64,000 nucleotides of DNA, taken from Candidatus Alloclostridium intestinigallinarum. Lineage in GTDB: Bacteria > Bacillota > Clostridia > Christensenellales > UBA3700. Within the stretch, counting starts at the first letter, position 1, and each line of letters begins with the position of its first letter. The notes under the pieces were generated by a model. It made no database searches, was not told where the DNA came from, and saw only the letters and a list, made by a program, of their open reading frames with translations. A program made the position numbers and the translations under genes. Location: NCBI GenBank assembly GCA_904382605.1, contig CAJFJA010000010.1:1-64000 (forward strand). The letters are read 5' to 3'. Positions 32,579 to 43,547 of this stretch are shown here, one piece after another.

Positions 32579-34875
32579 TTGTCCACTTTAGTGGACACAC
32601 CTCTTTCAACTGCATTGCATGACAGAACATTGATTTCAGCACTTGTCCACTTTAGTGGACGTCCCATTGCAGTTGCATTACATGATAAAACATGGATTTT
32701 AGTACTTGTCCATTTTAATGGACACGCCACTTATCGCCTTCATGTATGTCCGAATATCATCAAGATCGCTTGTCCACTTTAGTGGACAAGCCGCTTTTAT
32801 CTGCATTATATGATAGAATGATAATTTTAGTACTTGTCCACTTTAGTGGACACAGCCTTGCTATCCTCGATATTTATTTGAGCGTGCTCTTTCAGTTTGT
32901 CCACTTTTGTGGACACCCATCTTTCAGGCGCATTACATGACAGAACATTGATTTCAGCACTTGACCACTTTAGTGGACACATCGCTTTTATTTGCATTAC
33001 ACATTAGAATATTAATTTTAGTATTTGTCCACTTTAGTGGACACAGCTTTTATATCATCCTGGCATTTATATGAACGGCATCATCTTAATTTGTCCACTT
33101 TAGTGGACGCACCGCTTTTATTCTATTCAAATACAACGTCTCTGTTAAGTCGTACTCTTTTATGAGAATATTCATACTCTTACTTGCCGACAGACTGCCA
33201 TTTTATTGCCTGTCCACTTTAGTGGACACACCTCTTTCAGACGCGTTATATGATAAACCGTTGATTTTCACACTTGTCCACTTTAGTGGACACAGCCATG
33301 CTATCCTCGATATTTATTTGAGCGCGCTCTTTCAGTTTGTCCACTTTAGTGGACACCACTCTTTCAACTGCATTACATGATGAAGCGCCGGTTTTAATGC
33401 TTGTCCACTTTAGTGGACGTCCCATTGCAGTTGCATTACATGATAAAACATGGATTTTAGTACTTGTCCACTTTAGTGGACACAGCTTTTATATCATCCC
33501 GGCATTTATATGAACGGCATCATCTTAATTTGTCCACTTTAGTGGACACCCTCTTTTATTCTATTCAAATACAATGTCTCTGTTAAGTCGTAATTTTTTA
33601 TGAGAATATTCATACTCTTACTTGCCGACAGACTACCCTTTATTGCCTGTCCACTTTAGTGGACACAGCCTTGCTATCCTCAATATTTATTTGAGCGCGC
33701 TCTCTCAGTTTGTCCACTTTAGTGGACACCAATCTTTCAGCTGCATTATATGACAGAACATTGATTCTAGCACTTGTCCACTTTAGTGGACACAGCCTTG
33801 CTATTCTCGATATTTATTTGAGCGTGCTCTTTCAATTTGTCCACTTTAGTGGATGTCCCCTTTCAGCTGCATTACATGACGAAACGCTGGTTTTAATGCT
33901 TGTCCACTTTAGTGGACACACCGCTTATTGCCTTCATGTATATCCGAATATCATTTAGATCACTTGTCCACTTTAGTGGACACCCCTCTTTTATCTGTAT
34001 TATATGATAGAATGATAATTTTAGTATTTGTTCACTTTAGTGGACACAGCCTTGCTATCCTCGATATTTATTTGAGCGTGCTCTTTCAGTTTGTCCACTT
34101 TAGTGGACGTTCCCTTTCAGCTGCATTATATGACATATCATTGATTCTAGCACTTGTCCACTTTAGTGGACACAGCCTTGCTATCCTCGATATTTATTTG
34201 AGCGTGCTCTTTCAGTTTGTCCACTTTTGTGGACACACCTCTTTCAGCTGCATTACATGACAAAACATTGATTTTCACACTTGTCCACTTTGGTGGACAC
34301 ATCGCTTTTATTTGCATTACACATTAAATATTGATTTTAGTATTTGTCCACTTTGGTGGACACACCTCTTTCAGACGCGTTATATGATAAACCGTTGTTT
34401 TTGGTACTTGTCCACTTTAGTGGACACAGCCTTGCTATCCTCGATATTTATTTGAGCGTGCTCTTTCAGTTTGTCCACTTTAGTGGACGCACCGCTTATT
34501 GCCTTCATGTATATCCGAATATCATTTAGATCACTTGTCCACTTTAGTGGACACCCCTCTTTCATCTGTATTATATGATAGAATGATAATTTAAGTATTT
34601 GTCCACTTTAGTGGACACCGCCCATATATCATCACGACATTTATTTTGACACGTTAGCTTAATTTGTCCACTTTAGTGGACACCACTCTTTTATCTGCAT
34701 TATATGATAGAATGATAATTTAAGTATTTGTCCACTTTAGTGGACACTGCCTATATATCATCACGATATTTATTTTGACACGTTAGCTTAATTTGTCCAC
34801 TTTAGTGGACACCCCTCTTTTATCTGCATTATATGATAGAATGATAATTTTAGTACTTGTCCGCTTAAGTAGACA
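32579..34875. repeat. 35-copy palindrome array (TTGTCCACTTTAGTGGACA, about 64-bp period)
   Basis: Thirty-five copies of a 19-bp sequence whose 18-bp core TGTCCACTTTAGTGGACA is a perfect 7-bp inverted repeat around TTTA. Starts include 32579, 32643, 32706, 32770, 32834, 32897, 32961, 33025 and so on to 34793 and 34857. Spacing is 62-66 bp, except two gaps of about 118 bp. Spacers of about 45 bp fall into roughly seven families that recur many times, for example CTTGCTATCCTCGATATTTA and TGCATTATATGATAGAATGA. The last copy (TTGTCCGCTTAAGTAGACA) is decayed. No cas genes. Short open frames here are repeat artefacts. Confidence 0.95.
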
Positions 34876-34927
34876 CTACCACTGCAAAGATAGTGTCACT
34901 CCATGGGTATTCACAACTTTTCGTTTG

Positions 34928-35506
34928 TCAGATACTTGTTTTGAATATGGTATGCGGCATAACTTTGCCGCGGTAATGTTTTACGACCGTGCCGACAGGC
35001 GACATTCCGTTGCGCTCGGCTATGCGAATTGAAGGAAGATTGTTCGTGCGGATTATGGCGTAAACCTCGTTTATATTAAGAGAAAAGGCCAGCAGTTTGC
35101 ACGCTTTGGCGGCTTCCGTGGCGCAGCCGTTATGCCAGAATTGCTTTGCAAAGCCGTAGCCTATCTCCCATACGGTATTTTCACGGCTGACGGACATTTC
35201 CGCCGCACTGCCGCAAATATTGCCTAAGAAGGTCATGCCCGAAATATCCTGCAAGGTTATTCCGCACCAGCCGATAACCTGCCCCGTGGAACGCAGAGTT
35301 ACGGCAAACAATCCTTCCTGCCCCTGCGCGTAACGGGTGTACTGCCTGTCAAACCATTCGCGGCAGTCGGCGGCAGAAAAGCCGTGCTCCCATGCGTACG
35401 TGACTTCGGGATCGGAGAGTATGGCGGAAAGCGCCCCTTCGTGTTCCTTATTTATGCGCGTTAAATTAAGACGCGCGGTTAAAATTCTGGGCTTTGTTGC
35501 TTGCAT
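34928..35506 (-). CDS. GNAT N-acetyltransferase (RimJ/RimL type)
   Basis: 192 residues. Transfers an acetyl group from acetyl-CoA to an amine, possibly a protein N terminus or a small molecule. The RimJ/RimL pattern is visible: ILTARLNLTRINKEHEGAL at the start, IGWCGITLQDISG, EIGYGFAKQFWHNGCATEAAK (acetyl-CoA loop), and NEVYAIIRTNNLPSIRIAERNGM at the end. The promoter is TTGCAA-N17-TATAAT with only 6 nt to the ATG, so leaderless; the -35 lies inside the neighbouring HAD gene. Its last 42 codons form direct repeat B (34929-35056), duplicated beyond the array. Confidence 0.9.
   Translation of the reverse strand: MQATKPRILTARLNLTRINKEHEGALSAILSDPEVTYAWEHGFSAADCREWFDRQYTRYAQGQEGLFAVTLRSTGQVIGWCGITLQDISGMTFLGNICGSAAEMSVSRENTVWEIGYGFAKQFWHNGCATEAAKACKLLAFSLNINEVYAIIRTNNLPSIRIAERNGMSPVGTVVKHYRGKVMPHTIFKTSI
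34929..35056. repeat. Direct repeat B at the right end of the XRE-array unit
   Basis: 128 bp, 124 identical to 32144-32271, same orientation, 2,785 bp apart. It is the intact 3' end of the GNAT gene. The pair has the form left by site-specific or homologous integration at a gene end. Confidence 0.9.
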
Positions 35507-35512
35507 ATCAAA

Positions 35513-35541
35513 ATTATAGCATGAAAACGGCTCTATTGCAA
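35513..35541 (-). promoter_or_regulatory. Promoter of the GNAT gene (leaderless)
   Basis: TTGCAA (35536-35541), 17 bp, TATAAT (35513-35518), 6 nt, ATG on the minus strand. Confidence 0.7.
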
Positions 35542-36228
35542 ACCGTCCAAAACCGCAAGCACGTCGGAATAAGAATGTGCGGTGTATGTGGGAAAAACGC
35601 CCTCTTTAAGCGGCTTTCCTTCAACATTGAACCAGATACTGTCAAGTCCCGCATTGTTCGCGCCCTTTATGTCGGCGGAGAGGGAATCGCCTATAACAAG
35701 GCATTTGCTTTTGTCGAAAGAAGGGATAAGGCTTGCGACTTTATCGAAATATTCGCGTTCGGGCTTTCTCAGTCCCATTGCCTCGGAAATAAAGATATTT
35801 TCAAAGCAGCCGTAAATTCCGCTCCCTTTAAGGCGCATTTTCTGCGTGGTTTCCAGCCCGTTGGTTATCATAAAAAGGCGGTGCCCCCTTGCTTTGAGCG
35901 CCTGTAAAAATTCCTCCGCCCCCGGCAGAAGAAAGTAAGCGTGCCGCATATTCTCCTTGTAGTCCTCGTTGATGACTTCGGGCGCGGCGGAAAGTTCCAG
36001 CTTTTCTTTAAGCTCGCAAAATCTGTCCACGGCTATCTGTTCGCGCGTGCGCACGCCCCTTTCCACGTCCAGCCAGCAAGCCTTGTTTATGGCGGAAAAA
36101 AGGCGCGCCGCCCCGTCTAGGTCGGTCACGCCGAATTTTTTAACCGTATGCGTGATAGACGTATACTCGGCTTTTTTGAAGTCGAGCAAGGTGTCGTCCG
36201 CGTCTATGAGCAGAATTAAAGCAGGCAA
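35533..36228 (-). CDS. YjjG-type HAD-IA nucleotidase
   Basis: 231 residues; probably dephosphorylates pyrimidine nucleotides or other small phosphates. HAD motif I DADDTLLDF (nucleophile Asp9, acid/base Asp11), motif II ITNG near 120, motif III Lys in LRKPERE near 154, motif IV GDSLSADIKGA near 181. An alpha-helical cap lies between motifs I and II. The spacing and the doubled Asp of motif I fit YjjG (TIGR02254). The start overlaps the end of ridA by 13 bp, so it belongs to the end of the ilv transcript. SD overlaps ridA. Confidence 0.88.
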   Translation of the reverse strand: MPALILLIDADDTLLDFKKAEYTSITHTVKKFGVTDLDGAARLFSAINKACWLDVERGVRTREQIAVDRFCELKEKLELSAAPEVINEDYKENMRHAYFLLPGAEEFLQALKARGHRLFMITNGLETTQKMRLKGSGIYGCFENIFISEAMGLRKPEREYFDKVASLIPSFDKSKCLVIGDSLSADIKGANNAGLDSIWFNVEGKPLKEGVFPTYTAHSYSDVLAVLDGLQ

Positions 36229-36587
36229 ACCGTATCCACTTCCACAAGCGCGCCCTTGGGGAGCGTTTTTGCCGCCACGCAGCTGCGCGCGGGCTTGCCG
36301 GTAAAGTATCCCGCGTAAATTTCGTTGAATACGGCAAAGTCAGCCATATCCGCCAGAAAGCAGGTTGTCTTTACCACTTTTTCAATGCTTGTGCCGGAAG
36401 CTTCCAAAAGCGCCTTCACGTTCTTGCAGACCTGTTCCGTCTGCTCCTTCACTCCGCCTTCGACCATGTTTCCCGTGGCGGGGTCGATGGCTATCTGTCC
36501 GGAAGTGTAAACCATGCCGCCCGCGATGACCGCCTGCGAATAAGGTCCTATCGCTCCGGGAGCGTTGTTTGTACTCACAATCTTCAT
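36216..36587 (-). CDS. ridA: RidA family 2-iminobutanoate/2-iminopropanoate deaminase
   Basis: 123 residues, full family length. It hydrolyses reactive enamine/imine intermediates made by PLP enzymes, chiefly threonine ammonia-lyase. Visible: GAIGPYSQAV at 11-20, VYTSGQIAIDP, the catalytic Arg in KPARSCVAAKTLPKGALVEVD near 103-123, and the terminal Glu of that segment. It lies 10 bp after ilvA, its functional partner, in the same operon. The trimeric enzyme acts in the cytoplasm. Confidence 0.94.
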   Translation of the reverse strand: MKIVSTNNAPGAIGPYSQAVIAGGMVYTSGQIAIDPATGNMVEGGVKEQTEQVCKNVKALLEASGTSIEKVVKTTCFLADMADFAVFNEIYAGYFTGKPARSCVAAKTLPKGALVEVDTVCLL

Positions 36588-36597
36588 ACTGTCCTCC

Positions 36598-37806
36598 TCA
36601 GGTCAACTTGAAGCCCGCGTCCAAAAGGGCTTGCTTTATCGCCTTTATATGTTCGAAATTGCGCGTTTCCATCAGAATACGCAGGAAACAGCCGTTTATG
36701 TCGCTGCTTTCGTTGCCTCTTTCGTGGTGAACGGCTATCACGTTGCCGCCCAAATCGGCTATGATACGCGAAACTTCTTTCAGCTGGCCGGGCTTGTCCA
36801 TAAGCTCGATGCACACGGAATAAGTTCTGCCCGATTTGAGCAGACCGCGCTTGATTACGCGCGACAAAATGGTAACGTCTATGTTGCCGCCCGACACAAG
36901 GCAGCATACCTTTTTACCCTTTACGGGCACTTTGTCGAACATAACCGCCGCCACGGACACCGCGCCCGCGCCTTCCGCTATCATCTTCTGCTTTTCTATA
37001 AGCGCGAGGATAGCCGAGCAAATTTCGTCCTCGGTGACGGTTACAATGCCGTCAACGTACTTTGAAACGTATTCGAAAGTGTGTTCGCCGGGAGTTTTCA
37101 CCGCAATGCCGTCCGCTATGGTGGAAACGCTTTCAAGCGTTTCTATCTTATGGTCGCGCATAGCGTTGAACATACTGGGAGCGCCCGCCGCCTGCACGCC
37201 GTACACTTTCACGTCGGGGCGCAACGATTTCACGGCAAATGCAAGACCTGAGATAAGTCCGCCGCCGCCCACGGGAACGACTATCGCGTCCACGTCGGAC
37301 AGCTGGTCGAGAATTTCCAGACCTATCGTGCCCTGCCCCGCGATTACGTCCACGTCGTCGAAGGGGTGGATAAAGGTATAGCCGTACTCGTCTTTGAGTT
37401 CCAGCGCCTTTGCGTAAGCGTCGTCGTAAACGCCCTTTACAAGGCACACTTCCGCGCCGAGGGCTTTTGTGGATTCCACCTTGGAGATAGGCGCGCCGTC
37501 GGGCAGACAGATGAGCGATTTGACTCCGCTCCTGGTGGCGGCAAGCGCCACGCCCTGCGCATGGTTGCCCGCGGAACAGGCGATAACGCCGCGCTTTTTC
37601 TCCTCTTCGGAAAGCTGGGAGATCTTATAGTAAGCGCCCCTTACCTTGAACGAGCCGGTGACTTGCAGGCACTCGGTTTTAAGATACACCTTGCAGGTAT
37701 CGCTCAGCCTTGTTGCGGGGATTATATCCGTTTTGCGGATTACGTCCTTCAGCACGAAAGCCGCGTGGTATACCTTGTCAAGGGTCAGTTCGTCTTGTTT
37801 TTTCAT
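36598..37806 (-). CDS. ilvA: Threonine ammonia-lyase
   Basis: Converts threonine to 2-oxobutanoate and ammonia, the first step to isoleucine. 402 residues: a PLP fold type II catalytic domain with Lys54 in [11 protein letters not shown], the phosphate loop [10 protein letters not shown] near 81-90, VGGGGLISG near 176-184, and a C-terminal ACT domain (about 330-400: [20 protein letters not shown]). This is the medium-length form with one ACT domain. It overlaps ilvD by 4 bp and precedes ridA. The ACT domain suggests allosteric control, probably by isoleucine or valine; this is family knowledge. Confidence 0.94.
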   Translation of the reverse strand: MKKQDELTLDKVYHAAFVLKDVIRKTDIIPATRLSDTCKVYLKTECLQVTGSFKVRGAYYKISQLSEEEKKRGVIACSAGNHAQGVALAATRSGVKSLICLPDGAPISKVESTKALGAEVCLVKGVYDDAYAKALELKDEYGYTFIHPFDDVDVIAGQGTIGLEILDQLSDVDAIVVPVGGGGLISGLAFAVKSLRPDVKVYGVQAAGAPSMFNAMRDHKIETLESVSTIADGIAVKTPGEHTFEYVSKYVDGIVTVTEDEICSAILALIEKQKMIAEGAGAVSVAAVMFDKVPVKGKKVCCLVSGGNIDVTILSRVIKRGLLKSGRTYSVCIELMDKPGQLKEVSRIIADLGGNVIAVHHERGNESSDINGCFLRILMETRNFEHIKAIKQALLDAGFKLT

Positions 37807-39470
37807 GAAAGTATCGCTCCTTTATCCGCACTGCTCACCATTGCCGCATAGCGTTTGAGCCACTTGCCGGGAATTTCCTTTCCGGGGCATTTCCAAGCCT
37901 TTCTGCGCCTTTCGAGTTCTTCGTCCGTCACTTTCAGATGCACGCTGTACGCGGGTATATCTATCTGTATGATGTCGCCTTCTTCGATAAGCGCGAATTC
38001 GCCGCCCGCCGCCGCTTCGGGAGATACGTGGCCTATGCTTGCGCCGCGGCTCGCGCCGGAGAATCTGCCGTCGGTGATGAGCGCGACCGATTTATCAAGC
38101 CCCATACCCGCAAGGGCTGATGTGGGATTGAGCATTTCGCGCATACCGGGACCGCCCTTGGGACCTTCGTACTTGATAACGACCACGTCGCCGTGGTTTA
38201 TCTTGCCCGCATATATGGCGGCAATCGCCTCTTCCTCTCCGTTGAACACGCGCGCCTTGCCCTCGTGTCTGAGCATTTCGGGCGCAACCGCGCTGCGCTT
38301 TACCACACAGCCGTTTTTGGCTATGTTGCCGAAGAGTATGGCAAGACCGCCCGTCTTGGTATAGGGATTTTCCAGGGGACGGATTGCGTTTTGCGCCTTG
38401 GAAAGTTTTACGCCGTCCAGATTTTCCTTTACCGTTTTGCCGGTAACGGTCATGCAGCCGCCGTCAATCATGCCGCCGCGCAGCAGTTCGGACAATACCG
38501 CCTGCACGCCGCCGGCGTAGTACAGATCCTGCATATGCGTGGGACCTGCGGGAGCGAGGTGGCAGAGGTTGGGCGTTTTTTCGCTTACTTCGTTGAACAT
38601 ATTCAAGTCGAGTTCCACGCCCGCTTCGTGTGCGATTGCCAGAAGGTGGAGCACGGAGTTGGAAGAACAGCCCAGAGCCATATCGCACGCCACGGCGTTT
38701 TTAATGGAACGTTCGTTGATGATATCGCGCGCCGTGATATTCTTTTTCACCATATCCACGATAGCTTCGCCCGCGTGCTTTGCCAGAATGGTCCTTTCGC
38801 TGAATACGGCGGGGATTGTGCCGTTGCCGGGCAAACCTATTCCTATTGCCTCGCACAGGCAGTTCATGGAATTTGCCGTGTACATACCCGCGCACGAGCC
38901 GCAGCCGGGGCAGCAGCGCGCGGTGATGTCGTCAAGCTGCTTATCGTCGATAAGTCCCGCCTTGTGCGCGCCCACCGATTCGAACATTTTGGAAAGAGAT
39001 ACTTCTTCTCCGCATACGTTGCCTGCGAGCATGGGACCTCCGCTCACCACTACGGCGGGCAGATTGAGGCGGCAAGCCGCCATTACCATGCCGGGGACTA
39101 TTTTATCGCAGTTGGGCACTAAAACCATGCCGTCGAACAGGTGCGCGGTAACCATGGTTTCCACGCTGTCGGCAATCAGTTCGCGCGAAGGCAGGGAAAA
39201 TTTCATGCCTATGTGCCCCATCGCAATGCCGTCGCAAACGCCGATTGCGGGAACGAGCACCGGAGTGCCTCCCGCCGCATATACGCCCGCCTTGACGGCG
39301 GCGGCAATCTTATCCAGATTGATATGTCCGGGCACTATTTCGCTGTGCGCAGATACGACTGCTATAAGCGGCTTTTTCAATTCTTCGTCCGTAAAACCGC
39401 ACGCCTTGAGCAGCGAACGCTGGGGCGCGGTTTCGGGCCTTCCGACAAAATAATCACTACGAAGTTCCAT
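37803..39470 (-). CDS. ilvD: Dihydroxy-acid dehydratase
   Basis: Third step of valine/isoleucine synthesis: dehydrates 2,3-dihydroxy acids to 2-oxo acids with an Fe-S cluster. 555 residues. Cluster and Mg ligands are visible in CDKIVPGM (about 119-126), the [17 protein letters not shown] segment (about 186-202), and the C-terminal [22 protein letters not shown] signature. Complete length. Four-base overlap with ilvA. A CGGGCGCA/TGCGCCCG hairpin at 39482-39500 sits just before its SD (GGAGGA). Confidence 0.96.
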   Translation of the reverse strand: MELRSDYFVGRPETAPQRSLLKACGFTDEELKKPLIAVVSAHSEIVPGHINLDKIAAAVKAGVYAAGGTPVLVPAIGVCDGIAMGHIGMKFSLPSRELIADSVETMVTAHLFDGMVLVPNCDKIVPGMVMAACRLNLPAVVVSGGPMLAGNVCGEEVSLSKMFESVGAHKAGLIDDKQLDDITARCCPGCGSCAGMYTANSMNCLCEAIGIGLPGNGTIPAVFSERTILAKHAGEAIVDMVKKNITARDIINERSIKNAVACDMALGCSSNSVLHLLAIAHEAGVELDLNMFNEVSEKTPNLCHLAPAGPTHMQDLYYAGGVQAVLSELLRGGMIDGGCMTVTGKTVKENLDGVKLSKAQNAIRPLENPYTKTGGLAILFGNIAKNGCVVKRSAVAPEMLRHEGKARVFNGEEEAIAAIYAGKINHGDVVVIKYEGPKGGPGMREMLNPTSALAGMGLDKSVALITDGRFSGASRGASIGHVSPEAAAGGEFALIEEGDIIQIDIPAYSVHLKVTDEELERRRKAWKCPGKEIPGKWLKRYAAMVSSADKGAILS

Positions 39471-39571
39471 ATATCCTCCATCGGGCGCAAAATGCGCCCG
39501 CCGCCTTAAAGCCGTAAAGAGTTATTCCCCTTTTACGTTCCAAGCGGATTTCATTACTAATGATACGATAA

Positions 39572-39600
39572 GAACAGGGGCAACGAAAATTGCCCCGCTG
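39572..39600 (-). terminator. Weak terminator-like hairpin between ilvC and ilvD
   Basis: GGGGCAA (39577-39583) / TTGCCCC (39590-39596). On the minus strand it is followed by TGTTCTTATC, a poor T-run. It may reduce, rather than stop, read-through from ilvC to ilvD. Confidence 0.5.
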
Positions 39601-39622
39601 CCCCTGCCTGCTTACAGCTATG

Positions 39623-41134
<1,512 letters not shown>

Positions 41135-42796
41135 TTAGTGCATGGTTACGATGTCGTCTATCGTCTTGCCTGCGGGTATCATGGGCAGAACCATTTCGTT
41201 TCTGTCGATCACCGCGTCTATGACCACGGGCTTGTCCGATTTGACCGCCTTATCGAGCGCGGCGTTCAGTTCTTCGAGCGTGGTGCACCTGTACCCCACT
41301 CCGCCGAAAGCCTCTGCAAGTTTGACGTAGTCCGTTTCCCTGTCCAGAGTGGTGCAGGAATAACGCTCGCCGTAGAAAAGCGTCTGCCACTGTCTGACCA
41401 TGCCCAGCACGCTGTTATTCAGCACTACCGATATGATGGGCAGTTTGTAAGTGACCGCGGTGCACAACTCGTTCATGTTCATATGGAAGCAGCCGTCGGA
41501 AGTTATGTGCATGACGGTGCGTTCGGGGAACGCCGTCTTTGCGCCCACGGAAGCGCCGTAACCGAATCCCATCGTGCCCAGACCTCCCGAAGTGAGGAAT
41601 GCGCGCGGCGAAAGGTTCTTGCAATATTGCGCCGCCCACATCTGGTGCTGACCCACGTCGGTGACCATAATGCCGTCCTTGCCCATATGGTCGCACACCG
41701 CCTGTATTATTTCAAAAGGTTGCAAAACGCCGTCCTTGTGCACGGGCTTTGCGTCCTCGCTCTGCAAGGCGTGCAGGCGGTCCGTCCACTGCTTGCGCGG
41801 CTTGTTTTCCAACTTGGGCGCAAGGGCTTTGAGCACGTGCGCCACGTCGCCTATAAGCGAGTAAGCGGACGATACGTTCTTGTTTATCTCGGCGGGGTCT
41901 ACGTCGATATGCACGACTTTGGCGCCCGTTGCGAACTTTTTCTTATTGGTGGCGACGCGGTCGGAAAAACGCGTGCCCACGGCAATCACCAGGTCGGACT
42001 CCGCCACGGCCATATTCGCCGAGCGCGAGCCGTGGTGGCCTATCATATGCAAATCAAGCGGACCGCCCTTGCACGCCGCCGTACCCATAAGCGTGTTCGT
42101 GCAGGGCAGATTACCCTTTTCAAGCAGCTCTTCCAGCTCTTTTGAAGCATTGGAGCTGATAACGCCGCCGCCGTACAGCACCACGGGGCGTTCGGAATCG
42201 TTTATCATTCCGGCGACTTTTTCGATGTCCTCGCCTGTGAATCTGTCGTGTTTGACGGGCACTACCTTACCCGCGGGCGTGAATTCGCATTCCGCGGCGG
42301 TAACGTCCTTTGTGATGTCCACAAGCACGGGACCGGGGCGGTCGGATACGGCTATCCTGAACGCCTCCCTCAGAGTGTCCGCCAGCTCTTCCACGTTGCG
42401 CACCACGAAGTTGTGCTTGGTGATGGGCATGGTTATGCCGGCGATGTACACTTCCTGGAAGCTGTCAAGGCCGATAAGGTCGGAAGCCACGTTGCCCGTG
42501 ATTGCCACCATGGGAACGCTGTCCATAAACGCGGTGGCAATGCCGGTGACCAGGTTGGTCGCTCCGGGACCGGAAGTTGCGAGCACCACGCCCGTCTTGC
42601 CGGTTGCGCGGGCATATCCGTCAGCCGCGTGCGCCGCACCCTGTTCGTGGGCGGTGATTATATGCTTTATCCTGTCGGAATTTTTATAAAGCGCGTCGTA
42701 GATATTGAGCACCGCGCCGCCCGGATAACCGAAAATGACGTCCGCGCCCTGTTCCACGAGCACTTCTACTAAAATCTGAGAACCGTTTATCTTCAT
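41135..42796 (-). CDS. ilvB: Acetolactate synthase, catalytic subunit
   Basis: First common step: condenses pyruvate with pyruvate or 2-oxobutanoate using thiamin diphosphate and FAD. 553 residues; the catalytic Glu51 is in ITAHEQGAAHAADGYAR, an FAD-contact segment is in the middle (GHHGSRSANMAV), and the ThDP/Mg motif at the end starts TSDGCFHMNMNEL instead of the more usual GDG. Complete length. No ilvN regulatory-subunit gene is adjacent, so feedback control must come from a gene elsewhere or be absent. Its promoter is flanked upstream by a palindromic element. SD AAGGGGTG. Confidence 0.93.
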   Translation of the reverse strand: MKINGSQILVEVLVEQGADVIFGYPGGAVLNIYDALYKNSDRIKHIITAHEQGAAHAADGYARATGKTGVVLATSGPGATNLVTGIATAFMDSVPMVAITGNVASDLIGLDSFQEVYIAGITMPITKHNFVVRNVEELADTLREAFRIAVSDRPGPVLVDITKDVTAAECEFTPAGKVVPVKHDRFTGEDIEKVAGMINDSERPVVLYGGGVISSNASKELEELLEKGNLPCTNTLMGTAACKGGPLDLHMIGHHGSRSANMAVAESDLVIAVGTRFSDRVATNKKKFATGAKVVHIDVDPAEINKNVSSAYSLIGDVAHVLKALAPKLENKPRKQWTDRLHALQSEDAKPVHKDGVLQPFEIIQAVCDHMGKDGIMVTDVGQHQMWAAQYCKNLSPRAFLTSGGLGTMGFGYGASVGAKTAFPERTVMHITSDGCFHMNMNELCTAVTYKLPIISVVLNNSVLGMVRQWQTLFYGERYSCTTLDRETDYVKLAEAFGGVGYRCTTLEELNAALDKAVKSDKPVVIDAVIDRNEMVLPMIPAGKTIDDIVTMH

Positions 42797-42837
42797 TGTC
42801 CACCCCTTGCGTTATATTTAGGTAAGTTATTATGAAT

Positions 42838-42866
42838 ATAATAATATCCGCGCAAACAATTGTCAA
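42838..42866 (-). promoter_or_regulatory. Promoter of ilvB
   Basis: TTGACA (42861-42866) and TATTAT (42838-42843) on the minus strand, 17-bp spacer; about 35-nt leader. The palindromic element begins 24 bp upstream of the -35. Confidence 0.75.
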
Positions 42867-42889
42867 GTGTTTTTTGTATCTCGGAGCGC

Positions 42890-43036
42890 GGACGAAAAAA
42901 TATACTGCCGCGGACACGCCTTGTCGCCACACTTTCCGCAACAGTCTTTTGACAATACCGCAAGAGTATTGCCTGCAAGCCTCTTGCGAAAATTGCGACA
43001 ACAATTCATTGCCCGCGGCTGTATATTTTTTCGTCC
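42890..43036. mobile_element. 147-bp palindromic MITE-like element upstream of ilvB
   Basis: Terminal inverted repeats of 24 bp (42890-42913 and 43013-43036), 23 of 24 identical, outer ends GGACGAAAAAATATAC. Inside are nested pairings TTGTCGC/GCGACAA and CAATAC/GTATTG, so the whole element can fold into one long hairpin. No coding potential or clear target duplication. Confidence 0.75.
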
Positions 43037-43547
43037 TTGCCCCGAATTGCGCCGAATGAAAGTGTTTTGCGCCTACGCTTTTAAGGGAAAACTCCACCCA
43101 TTCGGGAGCGTGGGACGCTCCACCCATGATAATATAAGCGAAGTAAAACCGCGTTTTTACGAGCGCCACCTATAAAATGCGCGGGCGCATTTTCCCGAAC
43201 GAAAGTGAGGGCGGAAAGGGTTGGCGTGGTGACCACGCTGTCTTAACCGCCTTGCAGTAACTGCTATTTATATATATATCTATCTTCCTTGCACATGCAA
43301 TAAGTAGTCGTTACGCGAAAAGAAGGGAAAACCGCCTCTCAAGCAAGAGCCGTCAAAGCCATAGCGGAGAACAAGGTTTGTTTTACAGTATGATATTGCA
43401 AGGCGGTTAAGGGGTGGAGCGTCCCACGCTCCCGAATGAACGGGTTTGCCCTTAAAGCGAAACCGCAAAGTGCTTTACGCAAATAAAACTATGCTCATCG
43501 CATAGCCTTATCGCAAAGCACTTTCAATCGGCGGTTAAGCGAAGCGC
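43037..43547. repeat. Hairpin-bearing intergenic element, copy 3
   Basis: Includes two GGAGCGT/ACGCTCC hairpins (about 43106-43126 and 43415-43432), a GGTTGGCGTGGTGACCACGC hairpin and the AAAGTG stem element (AAAGTGCTTTACG 43467-43479 with CGCAAAGCACTTT 43512-43524). The T-A pair of other copies is replaced by C-G in that stem. The right end reaches the acyl-CoA ligase stop. No gene is seen. Confidence 0.7.

Noticed and set aside
32579..34875. CRISPR array (short palindromic repeats with regular spacers)
   Set aside because: Spacers are not unique: about seven families recur many times and are related to each other. No cas gene lies nearby, and solitary copies of the repeat occur in other intergenic regions.
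32579..35032. Short open reading frames in the array encoding repeats such as VHFSGHS and LSTLVDT
   Set aside because: They are translations of the palindrome and spacers. The mean period of about 64 bp does not preserve a frame, and no ribosome binding sites precede them.
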